Part shown: positions 23,503-33,259 of the stretch, in pieces
Layout: each line of letters opens with the position of its first letter
How positions within the stretch are numbered: position 1 is the stretch's first letter
Source of the DNA: Candidatus Villigracilis vicinus
Lineage (GTDB): Bacteria > Chloroflexota > Anaerolineae > Anaerolineales > Villigracilaceae
Direction: 5' to 3'
Length of the DNA stretch: 64,000 nt
Assembly (NCBI GenBank): GCA_016721315.1
Contig: JADKIL010000009.1
Coordinates: 62,001-126,000, forward strand
Notes under the pieces: generated by a model
The model's input: only the letters and a program-made list of their open reading frames with translations
The model's database searches: none
Told to the model about the DNA's origin: nothing
Made by a program: the position numbers and the translations under genes

Positions 23503-25851
23503 TTATTCTTCTTCTGTGTTGATGGTATTCTGCGGCGGCGGAGTATCCCCATAATCCAACACCTGCCGCATTTGGGTTGCCCCCTCAGGCTGTCCGACGA
23601 TCTTTTTATCTTCCATCGTATCCATCAGGCGGGAGGCGCGGGTATACCCGATGCGCAGCTTGCGTTGCAGCATGGAGACTGAGCCTTTGCCTTCTTTGCG
23701 TACGATCGCCACAGCATCTTCATACAAGGGGTCGCCGTTGGCTTTTGCGCCTTCTTCCCAAAGCGGAGCTTGTTTGAGCGGCACATTTTCAGGGATGGTA
23801 TCGGCAGGGTTGCCCGCGGCAGCGGCGTATGGACTGGTGTTACCTGCCTGGTCGCGCCAGAACTCGACCAATTTGTGGATCTCACCATCTGAAACGAATA
23901 CGCCTTGCAAACGTGCGGCAGCGGGCGCATCGGGAGCCTGATAGAGCATGTCGCCGCGTCCGAGTAGTTTTTCCGCGCCGGGTTGGTCGAGGATGACGCG
24001 GCTATCTGTGTTGGACGCCACAGCAAACGCGATACGTGCCGGGAAGTTGGCTTTAATAAGACCTGTAACAACATCCACAGACGGGCGCTGTGTGGCGAGG
24101 ATCATGTGAATGCCGGTGGCACGCGCCAATTGAGCGAGGCGGGTGATGGTCTTTTCGGTTTCATCCGGTGCGATCATCATCAAGTCTGCCAATTCGTCAA
24201 TGACGATGACCAGGAAGGGTAATTTCTTCTCGCCTTTTAATTTCATCTTGGCGTTGTAGTCGGTGATGTTACGTGAACCGATCTGCGCGAACATGTGATA
24301 GCGCTTGTCCATTTCACGCGTGATCCATTGCAGAGCGCCGATCACACGATCCATTTCAACGACCACGGGTCCAAGCAGGTGCGGCACGCCGTTGTAGCCG
24401 GTCAACTCGACGCGCTTGGGGTCCACGAGCACAAGGCGCAAGTCATCGGGGGTGTGATACAAAAGCATACAGGTCAAAATGGAATTGACGCACACCGATT
24501 TACCAGAGCCAGTGGTACCGGCGATGAGCATGTGCGGCATATTCTCAATGCTTGAAATGGCTGGCATCCCTGCCACATCTCGACCGAGTGCAAAGGCAAG
24601 CGGCTTTTTGTAATTCTTGAAGATCTCACCTTCCAAAATGTCACGCAGAGCTACACGCGCCATCTCTTCATTCGGCACTTCGATACCGACATAACTATGG
24701 CCTGGAACCGGTGCTTGAATACGGATGCGCGGCGCGGCTAATGCCAGGGCGAGGTCGTCGGCGAGAGATGCGATCTTTGAAACGCGGACTCTCGTCCGCA
24801 CGCCGCCTCGGGTCTCAAGAAAAAGCGGCTCCACCCCAAATTGCGTGATCGTCGGTCCGCGGCTGATCGCCACTACCTGCGCTGGCGCGCCAAAGGAAGC
24901 CAGGGTATCTTCGATCAAACGGGCACGTTGCTGAATGAATTCATCGTTGACGGTGGCTTCGGTGCCTTCATCCAGGATATCGGTAAGGTCGGGCAGCTTC
25001 CATTCGATGATGTGCGTGCCGCTGCGAGTTTGAACAGGTTGAATGGGGACGGCGCCTGCCATGTCTATGGCGGGCATGGCAGAGGAATCTATCGGGGTGA
25101 GTCCATCTGGGGCGGTGGCGGCAGCTATCGGCTGAGGTTGAGGCGCAACCGGACGGCGAAGCAGCTCGCTCAGTTTATCCATCAACAATTTGAGCCAGAA
25201 GAAAAGGTCGGTGACGGGTTTATCCAGCAGAACGGCAATGCCGATAGTGAGCCAGGCAAGCATGGCAACGAATGCACCCAGCGAGCCAAATGCTCCCCAT
25301 AGCAGGCGTTGACCCAGCCCGCCAAAGTATCCGCCGCCCAAACCGGTGAGGGCTACGGCTTCGGCTGTTTCGGCGGTGGCGACAAAGGAGTGCAGGGTGG
25401 TAAGCAGCCAGAAGAAGAGGATGATGCTGCCGACAGCACGTTCAGTGGAAAGCGGTGGGATGCGTTCGATCTTGCGAAAGACCAGCCATAAACCGAAAAC
25501 CAACAATCCGATGGGCAGTACGTAAACTCCCCAGCCGAATAATTGTGCCAGAAAGAAAATAACACCGCCAACGATGGCGGAACGATTGGCAGAGAGCAAA
25601 CCCAAAAGGATGATGACCCCGAAAAAGGCGAGGATGACGCCGACAACATCGAGTTTGCGTTCGGGCGAGAGTTTTTCCCACCAGGATGTTTCACGCTGCG
25701 GCATGGGCGGCGGAGGCGGGGGCAGGTCTGGTATTTTATTTTTTGAGGAAGGTTTGGCATGCGAATCCGCGCCGCCCTTTTTGACAGGGAAGGTTTTGCC
25801 TGCAGGTTTTGTGCTTTTACTTTGGGGCGCGGAGGGTTTAAGGAGAGGCAT
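23503..25851 (-). CDS. ftsK: DNA translocase FtsK/SpoIIIE
   Basis: This septum-located ATPase pumps chromosome ends into daughter cells. The protein has 782 residues: a basic, proline-rich N-terminus, about four or five TM helices (residues ~65-215), a short linker, then the motor. The alpha/beta domains carry Walker A GTTGSGKSV near residue 445 and Walker B VIVIDELADLMM. A C-terminal winged-helix gamma domain (LYEDAVAIVRKEGKGSVSMLQRKL...) reads KOPS-type polarity sequences. The linker is much shorter than in Escherichia coli. No ribosome-binding site is visible, because a 7-bp repeat array begins 5 nt upstream of the ATG. Confidence 0.96.
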   Translation of the reverse strand: MPLLKPSAPQSKSTKPAGKTFPVKKGGADSHAKPSSKNKIPDLPPPPPPMPQRETSWWEKLSPERKLDVVGVILAFFGVIILLGLLSANRSAIVGGVIFFLAQLFGWGVYVLPIGLLVFGLWLVFRKIERIPPLSTERAVGSIILFFWLLTTLHSFVATAETAEAVALTGLGGGYFGGLGQRLLWGAFGSLGAFVAMLAWLTIGIAVLLDKPVTDLFFWLKLLMDKLSELLRRPVAPQPQPIAAATAPDGLTPIDSSAMPAIDMAGAVPIQPVQTRSGTHIIEWKLPDLTDILDEGTEATVNDEFIQQRARLIEDTLASFGAPAQVVAISRGPTITQFGVEPLFLETRGGVRTRVRVSKIASLADDLALALAAPRIRIQAPVPGHSYVGIEVPNEEMARVALRDILEGEIFKNYKKPLAFALGRDVAGMPAISSIENMPHMLIAGTTGSGKSVCVNSILTCMLLYHTPDDLRLVLVDPKRVELTGYNGVPHLLGPVVVEMDRVIGALQWITREMDKRYHMFAQIGSRNITDYNAKMKLKGEKKLPFLVIVIDELADLMMIAPDETEKTITRLAQLARATGIHMILATQRPSVDVVTGLIKANFPARIAFAVASNTDSRVILDQPGAEKLLGRGDMLYQAPDAPAAARLQGVFVSDGEIHKLVEFWRDQAGNTSPYAAAAGNPADTIPENVPLKQAPLWEEGAKANGDPLYEDAVAIVRKEGKGSVSMLQRKLRIGYTRASRLMDTMEDKKIVGQPEGATQMRQVLDYGDTPPPQNTINTEEE

Positions 25852-25855
25852 TTTG

Positions 25856-25897
25856 ATTGCCGATTATTAATTTGACGATTTGTAGATTGAAAGATCA
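25856..25897. repeat. 7-bp-period repeat abutting the ftsK start
   Basis: Degenerate units ATTGCCG, ATTATTA, ATTTGAC, GATTTGT, AGATTGA and AAGATCA lie in register immediately upstream of the ftsK ATG, where a ribosome-binding site would be expected. Confidence 0.6.
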
Positions 25898-25939
25898 AGC
25901 GGTTTCTGATGAGAAATTTGTAAAAAACGTTGTTGAGTC

Positions 25940-25949
25940 ATTATAGCAC
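25940..25949 (-). promoter_or_regulatory. Extended -10 of ftsK
   Basis: On the minus strand the motif is GTGCTATAAT, of the same TGCTATAAT type as the tRNA-Val promoter. It would give a leader of about 80 nt that includes the 7-bp repeat. Confidence 0.45.
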
Positions 25950-26096
25950 AAATGGTCTGTTTACCTTCGGCATAGCAATTGGGGCAGCGGTTCTTTTTGT
26001 ATTACCTCTCATCCACTTTTATAGACATTTCCCCGGCTATATAAAAATGGCTTGGTTGGCGGGGTTTAAGGTAAAATTGCAAGGCTTAACTTTCAG

Positions 26097-27062
26097 ATGA
26101 TTGATTCGCGGGGCTATCTCCGCAGTTGGACAGGACCAAATTTGTTCGAAATTCTATTTCTCGGCACATCGGCATCCGCGCCGTCGGCGCACCGCGGGCT
26201 TTCCTCACACATCGTTTCCCACAACGAACATCGTTTTCTGGTCGATTGCGGTGAAGGCACCCAACGGCAGATATTGCAGTCTGGCAAGGGCTTCAAGCGC
26301 TTGACACACGCACTCATTACCCATGGGCATCTCGACCATATCCTTGGGCTGGGTGGTTTGCTGTCCACGTTTCTGCGTTGGGAAGCTATTGAAGAATTCC
26401 ATGTGTATGGCAGCCGCGGCACGTTGGAGCGAGTGCGCACCCTTCTTTTTGATGTGGTGCTGCGCGGGAAAAAAACGCCGATGCCGCTGCACCTGGTGGA
26501 GATCACGCCGGGGGTTATTTTTGAGGCTGAAGATTTTACGGTGACGGCATTTCCCGTCTCTCATGGCAAGGCAGACAGCCTGGGTTATGTCTTTGAAGAA
26601 AAATCGCGGCGTCCTTTCCTTGCCGAAAAAGCGGATGCGCTGGGTGTGCCGTTCGGACCGGAGCGGAAAGCGCTCGTGAATGGTGAAGCCGTTACGTTGG
26701 CAGATGGAAAACGCATCATGCCAGATGAGGTACTGGGTGATTGGGAAAAGGGGAGCAAGCTCGTGATCGTGGGGGATGCAGGACGAGTAGATAACCTGAT
26801 CGAGGTTTGCAGGGATGCAGATGCCGTTGTGATCGAATCCACCTATATGGATGAGGAAGCGGATATGGCAAAGCAATTTTCTCACCTCACAGCCAGGATG
26901 GGGGCGGAACTTGCCCAAAAAGCCGGGGTTAAAAAATTAATACTTACGCATATTTCGCGACGATATCGCGGGAGAGATGTTCTGGCAGAAGCACAGACGA
27001 TCTTTCCAAATACGATAGTGGCGCGCGATTTTGATACCTTTGTGATAAAGAAAGAAATTTAA
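26097..27062 (+). CDS. rnz: Ribonuclease Z (tRNase Z)
   Basis: This metallo-beta-lactamase-fold endonuclease trims tRNA 3' ends, which is needed here because the tRNAs do not encode CCA. The zinc motif THGHLDH is near residue 76. An early FLGTSASAPSAHRG and VDCGEGTQRQIL, plus a C-terminal LTHISRRY, match ElaC-type enzymes. The annotated 321-residue form starts at ATG 26097; a TTG at 26142 gives LFEILFLGTSA, closer to the usual family N-terminus, and may be the true start. pfkA starts 1 nt after its stop. Confidence 0.93.
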   Translation: MIDSRGYLRSWTGPNLFEILFLGTSASAPSAHRGLSSHIVSHNEHRFLVDCGEGTQRQILQSGKGFKRLTHALITHGHLDHILGLGGLLSTFLRWEAIEEFHVYGSRGTLERVRTLLFDVVLRGKKTPMPLHLVEITPGVIFEAEDFTVTAFPVSHGKADSLGYVFEEKSRRPFLAEKADALGVPFGPERKALVNGEAVTLADGKRIMPDEVLGDWEKGSKLVIVGDAGRVDNLIEVCRDADAVVIESTYMDEEADMAKQFSHLTARMGAELAQKAGVKKLILTHISRRYRGRDVLAEAQTIFPNTIVARDFDTFVIKKEI

Positions 27063-27063
27063 G

Positions 27064-28038
27064 ATGTCGGAAAAATTTACGGTAGGTGTACTAACTTCAG
27101 GGGGTGATGCCCCCGGTATGAACGCGGCGATCCGCGCAGTGGTTCGGACGGCGTTGGCGAATAACATGAACGTGCTTGGTGTGATGCATGGCTATGAGGG
27201 TCTCGTTAATGGCGAGTTCAAATCCATGGGTCCGCGTGATGTAGGCGGTATTTTGCAGCGCGGCGGAACCGTGTTGTTGACCAGCCGCAGCAAACGCTTT
27301 CAGGAACCTTCTGGTCAGCGTGAAGCGATCCGCAAGATGAACGAGGCGGGCATGGATGCCCTTATTGTCATCGGCGGCGAAGGTTCGATGAACGGCGCAA
27401 ATGCGCTGTCGCTGCAGGGTGTAAAGGTGATCGGCATTCCCGGCAGTATCGATAATGATATCTGGGGAACGAACATTGCCATTGGTACGGATACTGCCAT
27501 GAACACCATCATGGATGCGGTGGATAAATTGCGCGATACGGCATCCTCTCATCAGCGTGCCTTCCTGATCGAAACGATGGGACGTAACAGCGGCTACCTC
27601 GCTGTAATGGCGGGCATTATCTGTGGCGCAGAGATCGTTTTGATCCCTGAAACCCCGCCAGACCAACAGGAAGTTGCCGCCGCAGTGGAAGATGCTTACA
27701 AGCGCGGCAAGACCCATGCCATTATCATCAATGCTGAAGGGTCAGGCATTCGCACTACAGACCTGGCGCAGTTGATCGACGAGATGGATCTGGGTTTCAA
27801 AACGCGCATGACCATCCTTGGTCACATTCAGCGCGGTGGTTCGCCGACGGCATATGACCGTCTGCTGGCTTCACGCATGGGTGTTAAAGCTGTGGAAGCC
27901 CTGGTGGAAGGAAAGCATGGCGTGATGACCGGGCTCAAGGGCAAGGGTATTGATTTTATTCCGCTGGCGGATGTGATCAGCAATAAGCGCAAAGTGAACA
28001 TGGAGTACTATCACATGGTGAAGGTCTTGGCGCGGTAA
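27064..28038 (+). CDS. pfkA: ATP-dependent 6-phosphofructokinase
   Basis: The enzyme phosphorylates fructose 6-phosphate, the committed glycolytic step. The protein has 324 residues: GVLTSGGDAPGMNAAIR at the N-terminus, catalytic PGSIDNDIWGTN near residue 125, and ETMGRNSGYLA near residue 165. The nucleotide loop reads IGGEGSMNGA, not the GGDGS of the Escherichia coli enzyme. The Gly after the acidic residue is the mark of ATP rather than pyrophosphate use, and an Asp-to-Glu change at the preceding site occurs in other bacterial lineages. It is coupled to rnz and closed by a strong terminator. Confidence 0.95.
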   Translation: MSEKFTVGVLTSGGDAPGMNAAIRAVVRTALANNMNVLGVMHGYEGLVNGEFKSMGPRDVGGILQRGGTVLLTSRSKRFQEPSGQREAIRKMNEAGMDALIVIGGEGSMNGANALSLQGVKVIGIPGSIDNDIWGTNIAIGTDTAMNTIMDAVDKLRDTASSHQRAFLIETMGRNSGYLAVMAGIICGAEIVLIPETPPDQQEVAAAVEDAYKRGKTHAIIINAEGSGIRTTDLAQLIDEMDLGFKTRMTILGHIQRGGSPTAYDRLLASRMGVKAVEALVEGKHGVMTGLKGKGIDFIPLADVISNKRKVNMEYYHMVKVLAR

Positions 28039-28055
28039 ATGTGGTTGTGTAAATA

Positions 28056-28095
28056 AAAAAATGACGGCGGATGCGAACATCTGCCGTCATTTTTA
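28056..28095. terminator. Bidirectional terminator
   Basis: AAAAATGACGGCGGATG pairs with CATCTGCCGTCATTTTT (one mismatch) around CGAA, between the convergent pfkA and HD-GYP genes. Confidence 0.9.
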
Positions 28096-28106
28096 TTGTG
28101 TCCCTT

Positions 28107-31100
28107 TTAACCACCCACTATCATGGTGAGGAAAATTTCAACGATGGTGGGGTCAAAATGTTTTCCGGTTTCGGAGCGAATATAGTCAATGGCTTTTTCA
28201 TGTGACCACGCTTCTCGATAGGCACGGTCGCTGGTGAGCGCATCCCAAACGTCGACCACGGCGAAGATGCGTGCGGCGATGGGAATCTGTTCGCCGGTCA
28301 GTCCGTTGGGGTAGCCTGAGCCATCCCATTTTTCGTGATGACAGCGGGGGATGTCGAGGGCTGGCTTTAGATATTTAATGGGGGTGAGCATCTGATATGC
28401 ATAATTGGTATGTTGATGCATGATGTCCCATTCCTGTGGTGTGAGAGGTGCGGGTTTATGCAGGATGCTGTCTGGGATGCCCATTTTGCCAATATCGTGC
28501 AGGAGTGCACCCCGGCGGATGTGAAGAATGTCAGTGTCGGGAATGCCCATTTTTTGAGCCAGTTTCACGGTCAGATTGGTGACACGCTGGGTATGTCCTT
28601 CTGTCTCCCGATCACGCAGATCCAGCGCACGAGACCAGCCTTCGATAGTGGCGTCGTAAGCGAGGGTCAGGTCAAAGTTGGAACGTTGCAGATTCTCGAA
28701 GAGTTGGGCGTTATCGATGGCGATGGCTGCCTGGTCTGCGAGCATGGAGAGGAAGTCGAACCAATCCGGGTCGGGCGCAAGGGGTATGCGTTGGAAGATT
28801 TCCAGCACGCCTACAACTTGTCCCTTGGCGATGAGCGGGGTGCCGATGTATGCGGAAAAATCCTCTCCGGCAAGCGAAAGCGCATTGGTTAGTCGATTAT
28901 TCTCCGCTTTGGTCAGGTCCTGAATATGGAGGATCTTGCGGTCCATTATGACTTGCCCTGCATAGCCTTCACCCGCACTGAGTTTTGTGTGCTGTATAGC
29001 CTTGGAGTGAAAGCCGCGCCCGGCGGTATAGTCGAGAGTATGGGTGTCTTTATTGAACAACAACACCGATGCGGCATCTGCCCGGAGCTGGGAACTGACT
29101 TCCCGTAATAGAACATCGAGAGTGGTGCGCAGGTCGAAATTGGAGTTGATGGCAGTATCAACGGCGTGCAAGGCATTTAGTAACCTGAGTTGATTTTCGA
29201 TGCGTTGCTCATTTTGTTTGCGGGCGGTGATATCTTCCAGGAAACCTTCGTAGTACACCACTTTGCTCTTGTTGTCTCGCACAAGACGGGCATTTTCGGA
29301 AACCCAGATCAACCTCCCGTCTTTGCGACGCATCTGGTATTCAAACCCTGCCAGGCTGCCCAGTTCTTCAAGCTGACGGGCAAACTCGTTGCGCCGATCT
29401 GTTTCGTTATACAACTGACTGGCAATATCAGCGATGGACCCGATCATCTCTTTGGGAGAATCGAAACCCATCATTGCAGCGAATGCCGGGTTCACGGTGA
29501 TGAAGCGTCCTTCGGGCGTGCTCTGATAAATGCCTTCAACGGCATTCTCAAAGATGCTGTGATATTTTTCCTCGGCGGCGCGCACAGCTTCTGCGGCGCG
29601 TTTCCGTTCGGTAATGTCGCGCAGGATGCCTTCATGGTAAATGACATTTCCGTTTTCGTCGTGGATGTAGCGCCCATGATCTTCCACCCAAATTTCAGAG
29701 CCATCTTTGCGCTTCATACGGAACTCATCCACTTTTTCCTGCCCGGTGTCGGTGAACAGGCTGAGGCGTTCTTCAGGGGCGAAGTAAAGTTCTTTTTTGA
29801 TATCCAGTGAAAGCATCTCTGCACGAGATGCGTATCCAAACATGTTCACCAAGGCGGGGTTTACATCTACAAAATTTCCTTCGTGGGTGCTGCGGTATAC
29901 ACCATCCAACATGCCAGAGAATAGGGTGCGGTAGCGTTCTTCACTTTCGCGCAGAGCTTCTTCGGTCCGTTTTCTTTCGGCAATTTCCTGTTGTGCCTCT
30001 TCGAATAAGTTGGCGTTTTCGATGGCTTTTGATATCTGGTTTGCCAGGGTGATCAGAAGTTGTTCGTGTTCGTGTGTGTATGCGTTGGAAGGATATGCCT
30101 GGGCGGTGATCATTCCAAAACATGAGCCGTCCAGTTCAAAGAGAGGGACGGCCAGGACGGAGTTGGTGTCTTCGCTGGTATCTCCGAATAACCCGGAATG
30201 AGTGATCTGTTGGTCGGCTGTTGTCCATTCGTTTACAAGCAAGGGCTTTTGGGTGGTGATGATATAGCTGGTTAACCCATCGCCAAAGGGGTGCCGCTCG
30301 CTTGCCCAGCGTTTCCCTTTGTCCCACATGTATACATCTTGGATCCATTGATTTTTTTTATCCACCAGTGCGATCAGGAATGCATCACAAGGCATCAGTT
30401 TCAGAATGGCGTGATGTACTTCCTGGTAAACGTGATCGAGGTCGAGGCTGGTGTGGATGCTGCGACTCAGCTCGTACATCGTGATCGTGTTTTGGACGTG
30501 ACGCTTTAACTCCTCTTCAGATTTTTTCCTCTCGGTGATGTCGCGCTGGATGCCGAAGAAGCCGGTAATGCGTTCGGATTCATCGAACAGGCATACATAA
30601 TCCCCTTCGAACCAGACGGGGGTATTATCTTTGGTGCGCTCGTAGGTTTCAATGTGCAAATGCCCCGTGTCGAACAGCTCGCGGCGAAGCTTCCGCCCTT
30701 GTTCAAGATCATGGGCAAAGATATCTCTAGTGGTGAGGCTGAGGAATTCGTTGCGGGTGATCCCGTATTGCTTTAGCATGGCGTCGTTGACGTCAGTAAA
30801 GCGCTTGCTTGTGATGATGTACTCGAGTGTTTCATCCTTGTTGCTGGCATGCTTCCATTCGATGGGTTCTTCGAAATCGCAGAAGAAAAAACCATCCAAT
30901 GATTGGTTGAAGAAAGCTTGAAGGCGCTGTTCGCTTTTTATTAATGCGTGCTGCGCCAGTTTTTGTTCGGTAATATCCTCAACCATGGTGAGGTTGATAT
31001 GGGGCTCGCCATATTTTTCCCAAAGTGCCACAACGGTCAGGTGAACCCATACAACAGATTGGTCGGGGCGGAGGTAGCGTTTTGTAAATTCAAAAGAACG

Positions 31101-33047
31101 GATCTTTCCTTGCAGCAGGAGGAAGTTATCTTCATTGCTGACATCCCGGTCTTCGGGATGAGTGATATCGTTGAAGGTCAAAGTAAGCAGTTCGGCTCTT
31201 GTGCGAGCAGTGATCTCACAGTAACGTGGATTTACTTGCAGGAACTTTCCGGTTCTTGTGTCGATCAGCCCCATGCCGATGGGCGATTGCTCAAAAATGG
31301 AGCGAAAATGCTGTTCGCTGGTCTTTAACTCCTGCTCGGCATGCTTGCGTTCTGTGATATCTGTATGCGTGGCAGTCATGCGTAAGGCATGCCCGTTGGC
31401 GTCGCGTTCGATAACCCTTCCTTGATCTAGTATCCAGCGATATCCACCGCTCTTGGTACGCAGACGGTATTCATTGCGATAGACCGATGTTTTCCCATCC
31501 AGATGATCATGAAGGATGCGCTTTGCTTGCAAATGGTCATCCGGGTGGAGTAGATCTTCCCATTGTACATAACTGGTTTTGACCTCTTCCAATGTATAGC
31601 CGAGCATGGCGGACCAGCGTTCATTCCTAAGTACAACGCCGGTTTGGATGTTCCAATCGGAGTAGCCGAGCTGGCTTCCTTCCATAACAGCTATCAGCCG
31701 TTCTTCACTGGCGCGTAGTCTTTTATCTGCCAGTTTGCGCTCGATCAATTCCTGATGTATCTGTGTATATAGTGCTGCGTTGTTTATGGCAATGGAGGCT
31801 AGTTGGGCAAATCTACTTAATAGTTCAACATCAGATTCTTTGAATAATGATCCGGGGATAAGGTGAGATAGCCCTAAAACTCCGCTTAACTGGGATTTTT
31901 CAAACAATGGGACGCCAATGACCGCCTGGAACGTTTCGCCTTCGAATTTGGATGTTCTTCCTTCCCAGTTACGATAATCGTTAACGATCAGCGGCTGAGC
32001 AGATTGCCATACTTTGCCAACCAACCCTTCGCCAATCTCGATGGTGATCCCAATATATTTTCGGTAGACGCCAATGCCGTTCAATAATTGCAGGTTGCCG
32101 TTGGGTTGTGACAGGTAGATAAACCCATTGACGGTGTTCATTAATTGAGCAGCTTGTGCCAGAATGGCATTAAGTGCTTCTGGTAATGCCAGCTGCCCCA
32201 TGATGGCAAGCGTGGATTCTTGCAAGGCGGAGAGGGTGTGACTGCGCCGTTGAACATCTTCGTATAAACGAGAGCGCCCAATGGCAACGCCCACATCTAC
32301 GCTGAGCGCAACCAGAATGTTGAGGTCGGCTTGGGTGAGTTTGTTCGTGCTTTCCACACTTAATGTGCCAACGACCTGACCGTTATCCAATAGTGGAACA
32401 GTGATCTCTGATTTTAGGTTTTCAACAGCGCCAAGAAAATCATGAACTTTGCTTACATCTTTGACGAGGATGGGTTGCCCTGTGCGGACTACCCGTCCGC
32501 TAATGCCTTCGGTGATCTGAATGCGATCAATGGTCTTTTGATACCCCACCTGATATTGTAAAAGGAGTTCTTCTCCTTTGAGAATATAAATACTCACATG
32601 GGTGTACCCATAAACCTCTTTAATGGATTCGACCACGCTTTGGATTAGGGCGGGCATATCTAATTTTGAGGCGATCGTGGATCGGACCTTATCCAGCAAT
32701 GTCAGTTCTTGCGCTTGCCGCAGGGCAGTCTCCATTAATTTGCGCGAAGACTGTTCGTTCTTTTTTAAAACCTCTTCCATCAGTTTCCGGTCACGAATTT
32801 CCTGTTCGAGAGACTTGCGCAGACGCGTGTTTTCAGCCGCAACTTCCTGAAGGGATGCCGCTTGGACAGAGTCTTTAGAAGCTGTTTTTTTATTTGTTTT
32901 TGTGCCGCGTTGAGATGCTTGTGTTGGCATGTTGCTATTTCCGGTGCCGGTCTTTTTTATTGTGGCGCGTTCAACTCTATTGCTTTTCTTCCCCTGTATG
33001 TTTTTGACTGATTGAACTTTTTTGCTTCCGTCCATATCGTTGCTCAT
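28107..33047 (-). CDS. Giant PAS/GAF sensor with C-terminal HD-GYP phosphodiesterase
   Basis: The protein has 1646 residues and no transmembrane helix is evident, so it is probably cytosolic. Order: basic low-complexity N-terminus, coiled coil (~60-115), GAF, GAF, PAS, PAS, PAS, GAF, PAS, PAS, GAF, HD-GYP (last ~175). PAS units are marked by repeated TERK...EERYR.LF and 'DITERK' joints. The HD-GYP has HDIGKMGIPDSILHK and HHEKWDGSGYPNGLTGEQIP followed by FAVVDVWDAL, which are the metal and GYP motifs of active cyclic-di-GMP phosphodiesterases. I start at 33047; a longer form adds 15 residues. It is a paralogue of the next gene upstream over the GAF-HD-GYP part. Confidence 0.92.
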   Translation of the reverse strand: MSNDMDGSKKVQSVKNIQGKKSNRVERATIKKTGTGNSNMPTQASQRGTKTNKKTASKDSVQAASLQEVAAENTRLRKSLEQEIRDRKLMEEVLKKNEQSSRKLMETALRQAQELTLLDKVRSTIASKLDMPALIQSVVESIKEVYGYTHVSIYILKGEELLLQYQVGYQKTIDRIQITEGISGRVVRTGQPILVKDVSKVHDFLGAVENLKSEITVPLLDNGQVVGTLSVESTNKLTQADLNILVALSVDVGVAIGRSRLYEDVQRRSHTLSALQESTLAIMGQLALPEALNAILAQAAQLMNTVNGFIYLSQPNGNLQLLNGIGVYRKYIGITIEIGEGLVGKVWQSAQPLIVNDYRNWEGRTSKFEGETFQAVIGVPLFEKSQLSGVLGLSHLIPGSLFKESDVELLSRFAQLASIAINNAALYTQIHQELIERKLADKRLRASEERLIAVMEGSQLGYSDWNIQTGVVLRNERWSAMLGYTLEEVKTSYVQWEDLLHPDDHLQAKRILHDHLDGKTSVYRNEYRLRTKSGGYRWILDQGRVIERDANGHALRMTATHTDITERKHAEQELKTSEQHFRSIFEQSPIGMGLIDTRTGKFLQVNPRYCEITARTRAELLTLTFNDITHPEDRDVSNEDNFLLLQGKIRSFEFTKRYLRPDQSVVWVHLTVVALWEKYGEPHINLTMVEDITEQKLAQHALIKSEQRLQAFFNQSLDGFFFCDFEEPIEWKHASNKDETLEYIITSKRFTDVNDAMLKQYGITRNEFLSLTTRDIFAHDLEQGRKLRRELFDTGHLHIETYERTKDNTPVWFEGDYVCLFDESERITGFFGIQRDITERKKSEEELKRHVQNTITMYELSRSIHTSLDLDHVYQEVHHAILKLMPCDAFLIALVDKKNQWIQDVYMWDKGKRWASERHPFGDGLTSYIITTQKPLLVNEWTTADQQITHSGLFGDTSEDTNSVLAVPLFELDGSCFGMITAQAYPSNAYTHEHEQLLITLANQISKAIENANLFEEAQQEIAERKRTEEALRESEERYRTLFSGMLDGVYRSTHEGNFVDVNPALVNMFGYASRAEMLSLDIKKELYFAPEERLSLFTDTGQEKVDEFRMKRKDGSEIWVEDHGRYIHDENGNVIYHEGILRDITERKRAAEAVRAAEEKYHSIFENAVEGIYQSTPEGRFITVNPAFAAMMGFDSPKEMIGSIADIASQLYNETDRRNEFARQLEELGSLAGFEYQMRRKDGRLIWVSENARLVRDNKSKVVYYEGFLEDITARKQNEQRIENQLRLLNALHAVDTAINSNFDLRTTLDVLLREVSSQLRADAASVLLFNKDTHTLDYTAGRGFHSKAIQHTKLSAGEGYAGQVIMDRKILHIQDLTKAENNRLTNALSLAGEDFSAYIGTPLIAKGQVVGVLEIFQRIPLAPDPDWFDFLSMLADQAAIAIDNAQLFENLQRSNFDLTLAYDATIEGWSRALDLRDRETEGHTQRVTNLTVKLAQKMGIPDTDILHIRRGALLHDIGKMGIPDSILHKPAPLTPQEWDIMHQHTNYAYQMLTPIKYLKPALDIPRCHHEKWDGSGYPNGLTGEQIPIAARIFAVVDVWDALTSDRAYREAWSHEKAIDYIRSETGKHFDPTIVEIFLTMIVGG

Positions 33048-33077
33048 GAATTGTGCCTGAGTTTGATGGTTAAAATT

Positions 33078-33087
33078 AGTATAGCAT
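33078..33087 (-). promoter_or_regulatory. Extended -10 of the giant HD-GYP gene
   Basis: On the minus strand the motif is ATGCTATACT, identical over 10 bases to the box upstream of the paralogue at 35344. The start would be about 37 nt before the ATG. Confidence 0.5.
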
Positions 33088-33190
33088 ACCAACCATTTAT
33101 GGAATGATTACAATATGGTTGCCTCTATTAAGAATATTCATGCATTGTTGCCCGGCTGTGGATCTGCCTGGCAAAGAAGAAAAGTGTGGG

Positions 33191-33232
33191 CACATAAAAC
33201 GACCGGCACAAAACTGCCGGTCGTTTTATGTG
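33191..33232. terminator. Terminator after the second HD-GYP gene
   Basis: CACATAAAACGACCGGCA and TGCCGGTCGTTTTATGTG are 18-bp perfect arms around CAAAAC. It lies between the two tandem HD-GYP genes, which are therefore separate transcripts. Confidence 0.9.
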
Positions 33233-33259
33233 TTTTTCATCACGTTCACAAGGAAACAG

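Noticed and set aside
29190..29810. 206-residue rightward frame inside the giant sensor gene
   Set aside because: Shadow of the PAS-domain coding sequence; no independent signals.
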